Of a DNA stretch of 64,000 bases, positions 24,904-34,900 are shown piece by piece. Under the pieces are notes generated by a model that was given only the letters and a program-made list of their open reading frames with translations, was not told the origin of the DNA and did no database searches. Position numbers and translations under genes: made by a program. The number at the start of each line of letters is the position of its first letter. The first letter of the stretch is position 1. The stretch is from positions 1 through 64,000 of the forward strand of contig JBJHBJ010000006.1 in NCBI GenBank assembly GCA_050485425.1. Reading direction: 5' to 3'. The DNA comes from LSCE01 sp050485425 (GTDB lineage: Bacteria > Pseudomonadota > Gammaproteobacteria > Nitrococcales > Aquisalimonadaceae).

Positions 24904-25666
24904 CGCGTTTTCCTCCCAGGTAGGCCTCGATTACCCGCGGATCGTTGACCACTTCGTCCGGCTTGCCGATGGTCAGGATGCGGCCGAAGTTCATCACGAT
25001 CACCCGATCGACGATGGCCATCAGTTCCTTGAGCTTGTGCTCGATGATCAGCATGGCGGGCCCCTCGCTGTGCAGCCGGCCGAAACGCCCGCCCTTGTGC
25101 AGCCGGCGGATGGACTTGGCCAGCAGGCCGGCCTCGGCCGGGTTCATGCCGCCGAAGGGCTCGTCCAGGAACAGCAGCTCCGGGTCGGTGGCGATGGCCT
25201 TGGCGATCTCCAGACGCTTGAGGTCGCCCTGGGACAGGCGCGAGGCCGGTTCCAGCGCCATGTCCGAGATGCCCACGAATTCCAGCGCGTCCATGGCCCG
25301 GGCCTCCACCTGCTTGACCCAGTCGCCGGCGGCCCGGGCCCGCGGCCCCAGACAGGGGACCATGACGTTGGCGATAATCGGCAGGTTGCGAAACGGCCGC
25401 GTGTTCTGGAAGGTGCCGGCGATACCCTGGTTGACCACGTCCCAGGGCTTCAGCGCGGTAATGTCCCGTCCCTTGAAGTGGATGCTGCCGGCATCGGGCT
25501 TGAGCAGCTTGGTAATCAGCCGCAGCACGGTGGTCTTGCCGGCGCCATTGGGGCCGATGACGCCGACGATTTCGTCCCGGGCGATGAGGAAGCCGACGTT
25601 GTCCACGGCGGTGAGTCCGCCGAAGCGTTTGGTCAGTCCGTCCACCTGGAAGAACGCCGGGGTCAT
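24878..25666 (-). CDS. livG: LIV-type ABC transporter ATPase (LivG-like, system 2)
   Basis: 262 residues. Walker A GPNGAGKTT, signature SRLSQGDLKR, Walker B LLFLDEPFGGMNPAE, and H-loop LIIEHK, all LivG-type. It overlaps the end of the acyl-CoA ligase gene by four bases, so the importer ATPases and the ligase are translated together. Confidence 0.88.
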   Translation of the reverse strand: MTPAFFQVDGLTKRFGGLTAVDNVGFLIARDEIVGVIGPNGAGKTTVLRLITKLLKPDAGSIHFKGRDITALKPWDVVNQGIAGTFQNTRPFRNLPIIANVMVPCLGPRARAAGDWVKQVEARAMDALEFVGISDMALEPASRLSQGDLKRLEIAKAIATDPELLFLDEPFGGMNPAEAGLLAKSIRRLHKGGRFGRLHSEGPAMLIIEHKLKELMAIVDRVIVMNFGRILTIGKPDEVVNDPRVIEAYLGGKRDGGAAARG

Positions 25667-27381
25667 GCCCCTGCCTCCCTGGCCTCGTCCCGCAGCTCGC
25701 GGCGTGACACCTTGCCGACGTCGGTCTTTGGCAGCTCGCCGCGGAACTCGATGTACATGGGCACCTTGTAGGGCGCCAGATGCTCGCTCAGATACGCGCG
25801 GATGTCGTCCTCGGAGAGCTTGCCGCGGGCGGTGGCTTCCAGCACGACCACCGCCTTGATCTGCTCGCCCACCGCCGGATCCGGTACGCCCACCACGCCG
25901 GCGGCCTTGATCTGCTCGTGAGCGTAGAGCACGTCCTCGATGTCCTTGGCGAAGACGGAATAGCCCTTGTGCTTGATCAGGTCCTTGCGCCGGTCCACGT
26001 AGTAGAAATAGCCCTCCTCGTCCATGCGCACCATGTCACCGGTGTGCAGCCAGCGCCGGCCGTCGATCTCCGCCAGCGCGGCCGCGGTGGCGTCGTCGTT
26101 GTTCCAGTAACCCTGCATGATGTTGGGTCCGCTGAGCAGTAGCTCCCCGACCTCGCCCGCGGGCAGGAACTCGGTGGAGTCCGGTTTCGCCACGGCCGCC
26201 ATGACGCCCGGCAGCGGCACGCCGAAGGAACCCGTCTTCGGCCGCTGCAGCGGGTTGATGTGGCTGGCCGCACAGGATTCCGTGAGCCCGTAGCCTTCGA
26301 TGATCTGCGTGCCGGTGCGCCGCTGCCAGCCTTCCACCGTGGTCCGGCGCAGCGTGTCGGCACCGCACAGGACCAGCTTCAGTCGCTTCCAGTTCACCTT
26401 GTCCGTGTCCTTGTGGGTTTTCAGGTACTCGTACAGCGTCGGTACGCCGTAGAAGGCGGTGACCTGGTAGTCCTCGATCGCGTTGAGAATGGAGCCGGTA
26501 TCGATGTTGGTGAACAGCACCAGACGCTGGCCGTCCGCCAGGCCGCCCAGCATGATCACCACCTGACCGTAGATGTGGAAGAAGGGCAGGAACGCCAGCA
26601 GCGTTTCCCGGCCTTCGCGGAACACGTAGGACAAGGCCCTGCTCTGGGTGCGGGCGGCGATCAGGTTGCGGTGGGTGAGCATCACGCCCTTGGGGTTGCC
26701 CGTGGTGCCGCCGGTGTATGGCAGCACCGCCAGGTCCCGGGCCGGGTCGATGGCCGCCGCGGGGGCGCTGTCGCCGGCGTGCTGCGCCAGCAGTCGGCCC
26801 AGGTGGTGCACGCCGGCGTGGTCCGGGATCTGCGTCTGCGTCCCGGCATTGCCGGGCCACCACCGGGCCAGCGGACCGGAGGTCAGTATCCGCCGCAGTG
26901 GCGGCAGGTAGTCGGCCACTGCGGTGACCACCACGTGATCCAGCGTCACCCCCGCCCGGGCGACCTTGTCATACAGAATGTCCTGGCAGATCAGTGTCCG
27001 GGCGCCGCTGTCCAGCAACTGGTGGCGGATCTCCGAGCTGGTATAGACCGGGCTTACCGGTGTCACCACCGCCCCCAGCCGCAGCACGGCGAAGTAGGCA
27101 ATGATGAACTGCGGGCTGTTCAGCAGATAGAGCGCAACGCGGTCACCCTTGCCGACACCCAGATGGGCCAGCGCTGCGGCCAGCCGCCCGACATCCGTCT
27201 GTAGCTCGCGGTAGCTGAGCTTGCGGCCGTAGAACACCAGTGCGGTGTTTCCGGCGTAACGCTCGCAGGCAGTGTCGAGCACGTCGCTGACGGTCTGTGA
27301 GGGTACCTCGACATCGTGCGGCATGTCGGGATCGTAGAATTGCAGCCACGGCCGGCTGTCATACAGCGCACGAGGCTCCAT
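25663..27381 (-). CDS. AMP-forming acyl-CoA ligase (synthetase)
   Basis: 572 residues of the ANL superfamily: P-loop-like YTGGTTGNPKGVMLTH, A5 motif IEGYGLTES, WLHTGDMVRMDEEGYFYYVDRRKD (hinge region), and the C-terminal catalytic Lys in LPKTDVGKVSRREL. It would convert an imported carboxylic acid to its CoA thioester. The start is the ATG preceded by GGAGGAGA; a longer frame upstream is not supported. Promoter-proximal gene of the ligase-livG-livF operon, so uptake and activation appear coupled. Medium/long-chain or aryl acid cannot be decided. Confidence 0.88.
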   Translation of the reverse strand: MEPRALYDSRPWLQFYDPDMPHDVEVPSQTVSDVLDTACERYAGNTALVFYGRKLSYRELQTDVGRLAAALAHLGVGKGDRVALYLLNSPQFIIAYFAVLRLGAVVTPVSPVYTSSEIRHQLLDSGARTLICQDILYDKVARAGVTLDHVVVTAVADYLPPLRRILTSGPLARWWPGNAGTQTQIPDHAGVHHLGRLLAQHAGDSAPAAAIDPARDLAVLPYTGGTTGNPKGVMLTHRNLIAARTQSRALSYVFREGRETLLAFLPFFHIYGQVVIMLGGLADGQRLVLFTNIDTGSILNAIEDYQVTAFYGVPTLYEYLKTHKDTDKVNWKRLKLVLCGADTLRRTTVEGWQRRTGTQIIEGYGLTESCAASHINPLQRPKTGSFGVPLPGVMAAVAKPDSTEFLPAGEVGELLLSGPNIMQGYWNNDDATAAALAEIDGRRWLHTGDMVRMDEEGYFYYVDRRKDLIKHKGYSVFAKDIEDVLYAHEQIKAAGVVGVPDPAVGEQIKAVVVLEATARGKLSEDDIRAYLSEHLAPYKVPMYIEFRGELPKTDVGKVSRRELRDEAREAGA

Positions 27382-27460
27382 GGTTCTCCTCCGGATAAGC
27401 GTAAGCAACTGACGTCGCTTCATTTGTTCGTTTTCATCAACAAGCATAGATCACCCGGAT

Positions 27461-27516
27461 CGGCATGGCATGCGGTACCATGCCGGCGATCGCTTGCCGG
27501 AGTGACAGGGATCACT
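27461..27516. promoter_or_regulatory. Two dyads in the ligase/PCuAC divergent region
   Basis: CGGCATGG at 27461-27468 and CCATGCCG at 27478-27485 form a perfect 8-base dyad around nine bases. A second dyad, AGTGA-N6-TCACT, lies at 27501-27516, with the spacing of a CRP/Vfr-type site but imperfect ends. Either could be an operator for the ligase or PCuAC gene. No clear -35/-10 pair was found. Confidence 0.35.
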
Positions 27517-27552
27517 TAGGCTTGCCGCCGTATCCAGAGAGGAGGTTGCACC

Positions 27553-28014
27553 ATGTCCCGCGAGCGTCTGCAGTTGTTCGCCTTGTCCTTGTTCCTGCTG
27601 CCGCTGTCCCTGGTGGCGGAAACCATTGATGTTCACGATGCCTGGGTGCGTGAAATGCCTCCGGTAGCCCAGCATTCGGCTGCCTACATGGTGCTGGAGA
27701 ACAATGGCGAGGAAACACGAGTCCTGGTCGGGGGTGCCTCACCGCAGTTCGGGCGGGTGGAAATCCATGAGTCGGTGGAAGAGGACGGTGTTGCCCGCAT
27801 GGTGAAGCAGGACGCATTGCCCATTCCCGCGGGGGAAAAGGTGGTGTTTGAACCGGGCGGCTATCACGTGATGCTGATGCGTCGCGAGGTGGATGAACTC
27901 AAGGCGGGCGATTACGTGGACCTGGAGCTGGAGTTTGACAATGGCACGCGCAAGCTGATCCGCGTGCCGGTGCGCAAGGCCGATGGTGGCCATGGCGGCC
28001 ACCACAGGCACTAG
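27553..28014 (+). CDS. PCuAC-family periplasmic copper-binding protein
   Basis: 153 residues with a signal peptide (LFALSLFLLPLSLVAETI). The copper motif H-x10-M-x21-H-x-M is exact: H72, M83, H105, M107. A His-rich tail (GGHGGHHRH) may bind additional metal. Proteins of this family deliver Cu(I) to the CuA/CuB centres of cytochrome oxidase or store copper. No oxidase or Sco gene adjoins it. Start follows GAGGAGG. Confidence 0.85.
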   Translation: MSRERLQLFALSLFLLPLSLVAETIDVHDAWVREMPPVAQHSAAYMVLENNGEETRVLVGGASPQFGRVEIHESVEEDGVARMVKQDALPIPAGEKVVFEPGGYHVMLMRREVDELKAGDYVDLELEFDNGTRKLIRVPVRKADGGHGGHHRH

Positions 28015-28036
28015 AACCGTCTTGTTGGTCAAGACG

Positions 28037-28113
28037 GTAGGGTGCTCAGAGCGCAGCGGTGCGCACCATTGGCGTGATCGGTGCGCATCGCCTCCGGCTC
28101 TGAGCACCCTACG
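28037..28113. repeat. Inverted pair of dispersed repeat unit C
   Basis: Left arm begins GTAGGGTGCTCAGAGCGC and right arm ends GCTCTGAGCACCCTACG; outer arms pair over about 17 bases with partial pairing further in. A single copy of the same unit is at 52671-52701. Lies between the convergent PCuAC and aldehyde dehydrogenase genes, so it may also serve as a terminator. Confidence 0.7.
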
Positions 28114-28133
28114 CTTGAGCGGAACCGGCGTAG

Positions 28134-28162
28134 GGTGGATGGAGCCGGAGGCGATATCCACC
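28134..28162. repeat. REP-like hairpin GGTGGAT...ATCCACC
   Basis: Seven-base arms at 28134-28140 and 28156-28162. It follows CGTAG and resembles the unit C family but with TGGAT in place of TGCTC. It lies 12 bases beyond the stop of the aldehyde dehydrogenase gene. Confidence 0.5.
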
Positions 28163-28174
28163 AATCCGGTTGAA

Positions 28175-29590
<1,416 letters not shown>

Positions 29591-30015
29591 ACGGGCTGTT
29601 CTCCTCGCGAAATGTCATGAATCCGCTCTTTGCCCGGCGAGTACTGCCGGAACTCCCGGAAGCGCCGAACAGGAAAAATGTTTCCGGGAAGGCTGGTCAC
29701 TTCACCACAGGCGGCGGGGCGCTCGCAACCGCTCCCGGCGTATTGCCACGGAATGGCCCGTAATCGGGCGATGGAGCGCGAGAAAACGATCACGTTTCCG
29801 CAACGAACAACTTGCCACGCGGCGGCATCGGCGCGACACTAAAGGTAACGGCGGGAAATGCACAATAATGCATATTCACCGGCTCCAGACACCCGTGGTG
29901 GGCGTTGCAGTATCTGGCTGCGGCAGGGTGCCTGGCATGGATGCCGGGTGTATCCGGTCTCCGACGGAAACCGTGGATTTCCGTCGGCGTGCAGCCTGGT
30001 TGAGGGAGGCTGCGT
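29591..30015. other. Intergenic region, 425 bases
   Basis: Divergent space between the aldehyde dehydrogenase and GAF-GGDEF genes. Apart from the dyad at 29961-29987 I see no gene, repeat or clear promoter. The local sequence is somewhat less GC-rich around 29790-29880. Confidence 0.6.
29961..29987. promoter_or_regulatory. Perfect 10-base dyad upstream of the GAF-GGDEF gene
   Basis: CCGACGGAAA at 29961-29970 and TTTCCGTCGG at 29978-29987 are exact reverse complements around seven bases. It ends 28 bases before the start codon, so it could be an operator or a leader hairpin near the ribosome site. Confidence 0.5.
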
Positions 30016-31797
30016 ATGAAAGCATCGGGTGCGCCGCGGGTGCGGAGTCTGGACCTGTCCCAGGAACGCATTCACCTGCTGGAGCGATTACTCGCACGCC
30101 AACCGCTCGACGCCGTCCTCGAAACGCTGGCGGCCGGGCTGGAAAATGCCTTTCCGGATGCGGTCGCTTTCCTGTCCCGCCGCGATGGCCACCTGCTCCG
30201 CATTATCAGCGGCACCCCCCGCAGCCACCGGCTGATTCGTGCCATCCCTCCCGTTCACCTTGCGGACGGCGAAACGATGTGTTCCGCGGTCGTCCAGCAG
30301 GACAGCCCCCTGTATTCCCGCGATATCAGCGTTGATGAACGCTGGCCCAGGATCCATCAGTGGGCCAGCGAGCGGGGTCTGCGCAGCGCGGGAAGCTGGC
30401 CGGTGAGGGATCGCAACGGTCTGCCCGTCGGGACGGTATGTCTGGTGTTGCCGGGGCGGGGAGAGTTGCCGGAATCCTACCGCCGGCTGCTGCGTGAGTT
30501 CGCCACGCTGGCCGGCCTGGCGCTGGAGTTCCACGAGGTGCTTTCGGATGCGCACCACGATGCCCGCCACGACAGCCTGACCGGTCTGGTCAACCGGCGT
30601 CATCTGCTGGAGCTGCTGCGCCATGAACTGTCCGATTCGGGTTGCCGCGACCGGGTCGCCCTGCTGCTGCTGGACCTGGACGACTTCAAGCACGTTAATG
30701 ATGTCCACGGCCATGGCGCGGGGGACGTCCTGCTGGGCATATTCTCCGAGCGCCTGCGCTCCGCCGTGCGTGGGTCGGACACCGTTGCGCGGCTGGGCGG
30801 CGACGAATTCGTGGTGCTTATGCGGGAGGTCGGGTCCGACCAGGCCAGGGAAACCGCGCAGCGCGTCGCCGAGGTGCTGCGCGAGCCGGTGACCGTGGAC
30901 CGCGATGTGATCCGGATCACCCCCAGCCAGGGGCTGGCGCTGGCCGCCGACTTCCCGGCCGCCTCGGCGGAAGCGTTGCTGGAGGCGGCCGACGCCGCCA
31001 TGTATATCACCAAGCAACAGGGCAAGGACGGCTTGTGGATGGCCGGCGCCTCGGCCACGGGCGCCACGGGCTACGACGCCGCCCTGCTGAAAGCGTTCGA
31101 GAACGAAGCCCTGCTGGATCGGTGTCTGCTGCTGGAAAGCTGGTCCCGCTGGCGGGAAGGTCGGGTGGTGGGGCGCCAGCTCGTGCTCGGCTGGTACGAC
31201 GAGGAGAAGGGGCGCATCCCCATGCACCGCCTGCTGCGCGGCATCAACATGGCTGAGGTCCGCGACCGGCTGCAGCACGCCATCCGGCGGGTGGTGAGGG
31301 ATCGTATGGACCCCGAATGGTTCAGGGGCGGTCAGGTGGTCGCCGCGCAGCCGCCGCGATCGGCGTTGCTGGATCCGGATTACCCCGGCTTTCTGCATTG
31401 CTGTCTGGTGGACAAGTCCTCGCCCGCGGGGCAGATGGAGCTCGACGTCTCCGAACTGCTCGGCGATCCGCTGGACCGGATCCGGGAGACTCTGCAGCGG
31501 CTGAGACTCAGCAACCCCGGTCTCAGCGTGGCGATCAAGGCGCTGGACCGTGCGCCATTGTCGCTGGAGCATTTGCAGGCGATCAGGCCCGACGTGCTCA
31601 AGGTGTCGCCGTACCGGGTACGCACACAGGTGCAGGGCCGGGATAACGCCGTCACCGTGCTGCAGTCCCTGCGTCTGCTGGGGGAAGGTCACGGCGCCAC
31701 CGTGCTGGCGGACCAGGTGCGTGGCGCGGAGGATCTCTCCCTGGCGGAGCAGGCCGGCATCCGGGAGTGGCAGGGTCGCTTCCCGCCGGGGGATTAG
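30016..31797 (+). CDS. GAF-GGDEF diguanylate cyclase with degenerate EAL-like C-terminus
   Basis: 593 residues. GAF domain about 30-175 (SWPVRDRNGLPVGTVCLVLPG), GGDEF domain about 185-345 with DSLTGLVNRR, LLLDLDDFKHVND and GGDEF at 261-265. An RxxD inhibitory site lies at 252-255, exactly five residues earlier, so an active, feedback-inhibited cyclase is expected. The last 230 residues follow an EAL outline (IRPDVLKVSPYRV resembles the Lys segment), but none of the EAL, NLS, DDFGTG or AEGVE catalytic motifs remain, so this part is probably a sensor or effector module. Cytosolic. Ends 29 bases before the hybrid kinase. Confidence 0.88.
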   Translation: MKASGAPRVRSLDLSQERIHLLERLLARQPLDAVLETLAAGLENAFPDAVAFLSRRDGHLLRIISGTPRSHRLIRAIPPVHLADGETMCSAVVQQDSPLYSRDISVDERWPRIHQWASERGLRSAGSWPVRDRNGLPVGTVCLVLPGRGELPESYRRLLREFATLAGLALEFHEVLSDAHHDARHDSLTGLVNRRHLLELLRHELSDSGCRDRVALLLLDLDDFKHVNDVHGHGAGDVLLGIFSERLRSAVRGSDTVARLGGDEFVVLMREVGSDQARETAQRVAEVLREPVTVDRDVIRITPSQGLALAADFPAASAEALLEAADAAMYITKQQGKDGLWMAGASATGATGYDAALLKAFENEALLDRCLLLESWSRWREGRVVGRQLVLGWYDEEKGRIPMHRLLRGINMAEVRDRLQHAIRRVVRDRMDPEWFRGGQVVAAQPPRSALLDPDYPGFLHCCLVDKSSPAGQMELDVSELLGDPLDRIRETLQRLRLSNPGLSVAIKALDRAPLSLEHLQAIRPDVLKVSPYRVRTQVQGRDNAVTVLQSLRLLGEGHGATVLADQVRGAEDLSLAEQAGIREWQGRFPPGD

Positions 31798-31826
31798 TAG
31801 TTCGGTCTCAACGGAGGCGGGTGCCG

Positions 31827-34800
31827 GTGGACGACTCCTCGCACGTTCCCGACGATGGCGTTATCGATGGTCAGGCTTCCGGGCATCATGACCGTCTGCT
31901 GGAGATGGCCGGACGCCTGGTCAGCATGGGGGCCTGGTCGGTCACGCAAACCGCGGGCGGTCTGCGCCTGTATTTTTCCGACGAGGTCTGTGCCATCCAC
32001 GGTCTGCCGCCCGGCAGTTCCCCGAGCCTGGATGAGGCCATCCGCTTCTACGCGCCGGAGTACCGGCAACGTATCGCCGAGGTCTTCCACGCCTGCCTGG
32101 AACACGGCATTCCCTACGACGAGGAGCTCCAGATCATTGACGCCGAGGGCCGTCTGCGGTGGGTGCGGGCTACCGGCAGCCCGGTACGCAACCGGGACGG
32201 GAACATTGTTCAGGCGCTGGGCGCGTTCCAGGATATCAGTCGCGCCAAGGCCGTGGAGGAGCAACTGCGCCGCAGCGAGGCCTTGTTGCGCATGGCGACC
32301 GGCCTCGGCCGCCTCGGCGGGTGGGCGCTGGAGCTCCAGCCACGGAGATTGCACTGGTCGGACGAGATCTGCGACATCCTGGGCTTCCCGCGGGGAACCC
32401 GGCCGGATCCCGACGCTGGAATGGGGATCTATCTGGAGGATTCACGCCGGCGCCTGGATGCGGCTGTCAGGGATTGCATCATCCGGGGGCGGAGCTTCGA
32501 TCTGGAGCTGGCGCTGCGGAACACCGCAGGTCGGCGCCTGGATGTGCGCCTGATCGGCCAGCCCCATTACGGAGAGCCCGGATGGGTTCAGCGCGTCGAA
32601 GGCGCCATGCAGGACATCACCTCTCAGCGCCAGGCGGAGCGTGAGGCGGCCCGCCTGGCGGAACGGCTCACGACGACGCTGGAGAGCATTACCGATGCCT
32701 TCATCACCCTGGACAGGTCGTGGCGGCTCACCTTCATGAATGGCGAGGCCGAACGGCTGCTTGACCGCTCCCGTGACACCCTGCTGGGCCGGGATATCTG
32801 GGCCGAGTTTCCCGAGGCGGTCGGCTCGGCTTTCGAGCAGAACTACCGCCGGGCGATGGCAGAGAACCGCACGGTGGAATTCGAGGCGCACTACAGGCTG
32901 CTGGGCCGCTGGTTCGCGGTCAGCATCTACCCCTCCGAGGAAGGCCTGGCCATCTATTTCCGAGACATCACGGAGCGTCACAAGGCCCAGGAGGCACTGA
33001 AGATCAGCGAGGGGCGGATGAAGCTGGTGGCCCGCGCCACCACCGATGCGATCTGGGACTGGAACCCTGCCACCGACGAACTCTGGTGGAACGAAGGCGT
33101 GGAAACCCTGTTCGGGTACGACCTGATGGAACTCGAGCGGGACTCGACGTCCTGGGCGAACCGTCTGCACCCGGATGACCGCGACCGGGCGGTCGCCAGC
33201 GTGCTGGCCGCGATCAAGGGCGGTACGGACGAATGGGTGGAGGAGTACCGGTTCCGGCGCAAGGACGGCAGCTACGCCCATGTGATCGACAACGGCTACA
33301 TCGTCCGCGGCCCGGATGGGCGTACCGTCCGGATGGTGGGCGGCATGCGCGACATCACCGAGCGCAAGGAGTATGAAGGACGCCTTTCCCGACAGGCGGC
33401 GCTGCTGGACAAGGCACGGGACGCGATCATTGCCATCGGCGTGGACCAGACCATCCAGTTCTGGAGCACCGGTGCAGAGCGCCTCTATGGCTGGTCGCGG
33501 CACGAGGTGGTCGGCAGGTCCCTGCGCTCCGTGCTTTGCGAGCCTGCCAGCAGCTTCGTCACCGCCTTCAACGAGGTTCTGGAAAACGGTGAGTGGTACG
33601 GCGAGATCACACAGCGTGCGCGGGACGGGCGGCCAGTCATTGCCGAGGGGCACTGGAGCCTGGTCACGGATGACAGCGGAGAACCCGAGGCGGTGCTGGT
33701 GATCAACACTGACATCTCACGTCGCCTGGCGCTGGAAGAGCAACTGCGCCAATCCCAGCGGCTGGAATCCATCGGCCAGCTCACGGGGGGCGTGGCGCAT
33801 GACTTCAACAATCTGCTGACTGTCCTGCTGGGCAATGCCGACATGCTAGTCGACGAATTGCCGGACGGTTCGCTGGGGCGGCGGCTGGCCATGCTGATGC
33901 GAGACGCCGCGCAGCGCGGGGCGGATCTCACCAACCGGCTCCTGGCATTTGCCCGGCGTCAGGCCCTGGAGCCGCGGCCCGTCGACGTGGGCGCGCTGCT
34001 CGGCCAACTGGAGGGGTTGCTGCGACGGACCCTGCGCGCCGACATCACGGTGGAGATCATTCACGCTCCCCGGCTGGGACCCGCCTTCGTGGATCCGGCG
34101 CAGCTGGAAGCGGCGTTGCTCAACCTGGCGCTGAACGCGCACGACGCCATGCCGGCCGGCGGGCAACTGACCATCGAGACGGTCGGCGTGGCGCTCGACA
34201 AGGAGTATGCCCGGCGCCATGCCGATGTCACCCCCGGTGAGTACATCATGGTGGCGGTTTCGGATACCGGTTCGGGCATGACGTCGGACACGCTCGCCCG
34301 TGTCTTCGATCCATTCTTTACCACCAAAGAGAAAGGCAAGGGCACCGGCCTTGGGCTCAGCATGGTCTACGGCTTCATCAAGCAGTCGCGCGGTCACGTG
34401 AAGCTGTATTCCGAGCCCGGCGTGGGAACCACGGTCAAGCTGTATCTCCCGCGGGCCACCGGCGATACGCCTTCGGATCAGGCAACTGTGCCTGCCGCGC
34501 CCTGGCCGACCGGATCCGAGCTGGTGCTGCTGGTGGAGGACGACGAACTGGTGCGCTCTCATGCCGAAATGCTGCTGCAGGGCTTCGGATACCGGGTGCT
34601 TACCGCCGCAGGCGGACAGCAGGCGCTGGACATCGTGCGCCAGCGGCAGGACATCGATCTGCTGTTTACCGACGTGGTCATGCCCGGCGGCATGGACGGC
34701 CCCGAACTGGCACGGCGAGCGCTGGAACTGCGACCGGAACTATGCGTGCTGTATACCTCGGGCTACACCGAGAACGCTATTGTGCATCACGGCCGGCTGG

Positions 34801-34895
34801 ACGCCGGCGTGCATCTGTTACAGAAGCCCTATCGGCGAGGGGATCTCGCCCGAAAGGTTCGCGAAGCCCTGGGCTCGCCGTCGAATGAGGATTAG
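31827..34895 (+). CDS. Multi-PAS hybrid histidine kinase with C-terminal receiver
   Basis: About 1020 residues, no membrane helix. Four to five PAS/PAC repeats fill roughly the first 640 residues; PAC ends are visible as ALGAFQDISRAK, VEGAMQDITSQR, IYFRDITERHK, VGGMRDITERKE and VINTDISRR. The kinase core has H in GGVAHDFNNLL, ATPase motifs NLALNAHDA, SDTGSGM and GKGTGLGLS, and the receiver has DLLFTDVVMPGG and LLQKPY. The GTG at 31827 lies nine bases after GGAGG; a GTG at 31821 is the alternative. The receiver may feed phosphate to the REC-EAL protein encoded five bases downstream. Confidence 0.87.
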   Translation: MDDSSHVPDDGVIDGQASGHHDRLLEMAGRLVSMGAWSVTQTAGGLRLYFSDEVCAIHGLPPGSSPSLDEAIRFYAPEYRQRIAEVFHACLEHGIPYDEELQIIDAEGRLRWVRATGSPVRNRDGNIVQALGAFQDISRAKAVEEQLRRSEALLRMATGLGRLGGWALELQPRRLHWSDEICDILGFPRGTRPDPDAGMGIYLEDSRRRLDAAVRDCIIRGRSFDLELALRNTAGRRLDVRLIGQPHYGEPGWVQRVEGAMQDITSQRQAEREAARLAERLTTTLESITDAFITLDRSWRLTFMNGEAERLLDRSRDTLLGRDIWAEFPEAVGSAFEQNYRRAMAENRTVEFEAHYRLLGRWFAVSIYPSEEGLAIYFRDITERHKAQEALKISEGRMKLVARATTDAIWDWNPATDELWWNEGVETLFGYDLMELERDSTSWANRLHPDDRDRAVASVLAAIKGGTDEWVEEYRFRRKDGSYAHVIDNGYIVRGPDGRTVRMVGGMRDITERKEYEGRLSRQAALLDKARDAIIAIGVDQTIQFWSTGAERLYGWSRHEVVGRSLRSVLCEPASSFVTAFNEVLENGEWYGEITQRARDGRPVIAEGHWSLVTDDSGEPEAVLVINTDISRRLALEEQLRQSQRLESIGQLTGGVAHDFNNLLTVLLGNADMLVDELPDGSLGRRLAMLMRDAAQRGADLTNRLLAFARRQALEPRPVDVGALLGQLEGLLRRTLRADITVEIIHAPRLGPAFVDPAQLEAALLNLALNAHDAMPAGGQLTIETVGVALDKEYARRHADVTPGEYIMVAVSDTGSGMTSDTLARVFDPFFTTKEKGKGTGLGLSMVYGFIKQSRGHVKLYSEPGVGTTVKLYLPRATGDTPSDQATVPAAPWPTGSELVLLVEDDELVRSHAEMLLQGFGYRVLTAAGGQQALDIVRQRQDIDLLFTDVVMPGGMDGPELARRALELRPELCVLYTSGYTENAIVHHGRLDAGVHLLQKPYRRGDLARKVREALGSPSNED

Positions 34896-34900
34896 CCGAG

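Noticed and set aside
29930..29950. TGGCAT near 29935 as a sigma-54 promoter for the cyclase gene
   Set aside because: The -12 element is missing at the required spacing (CCGG where TTGC is expected).
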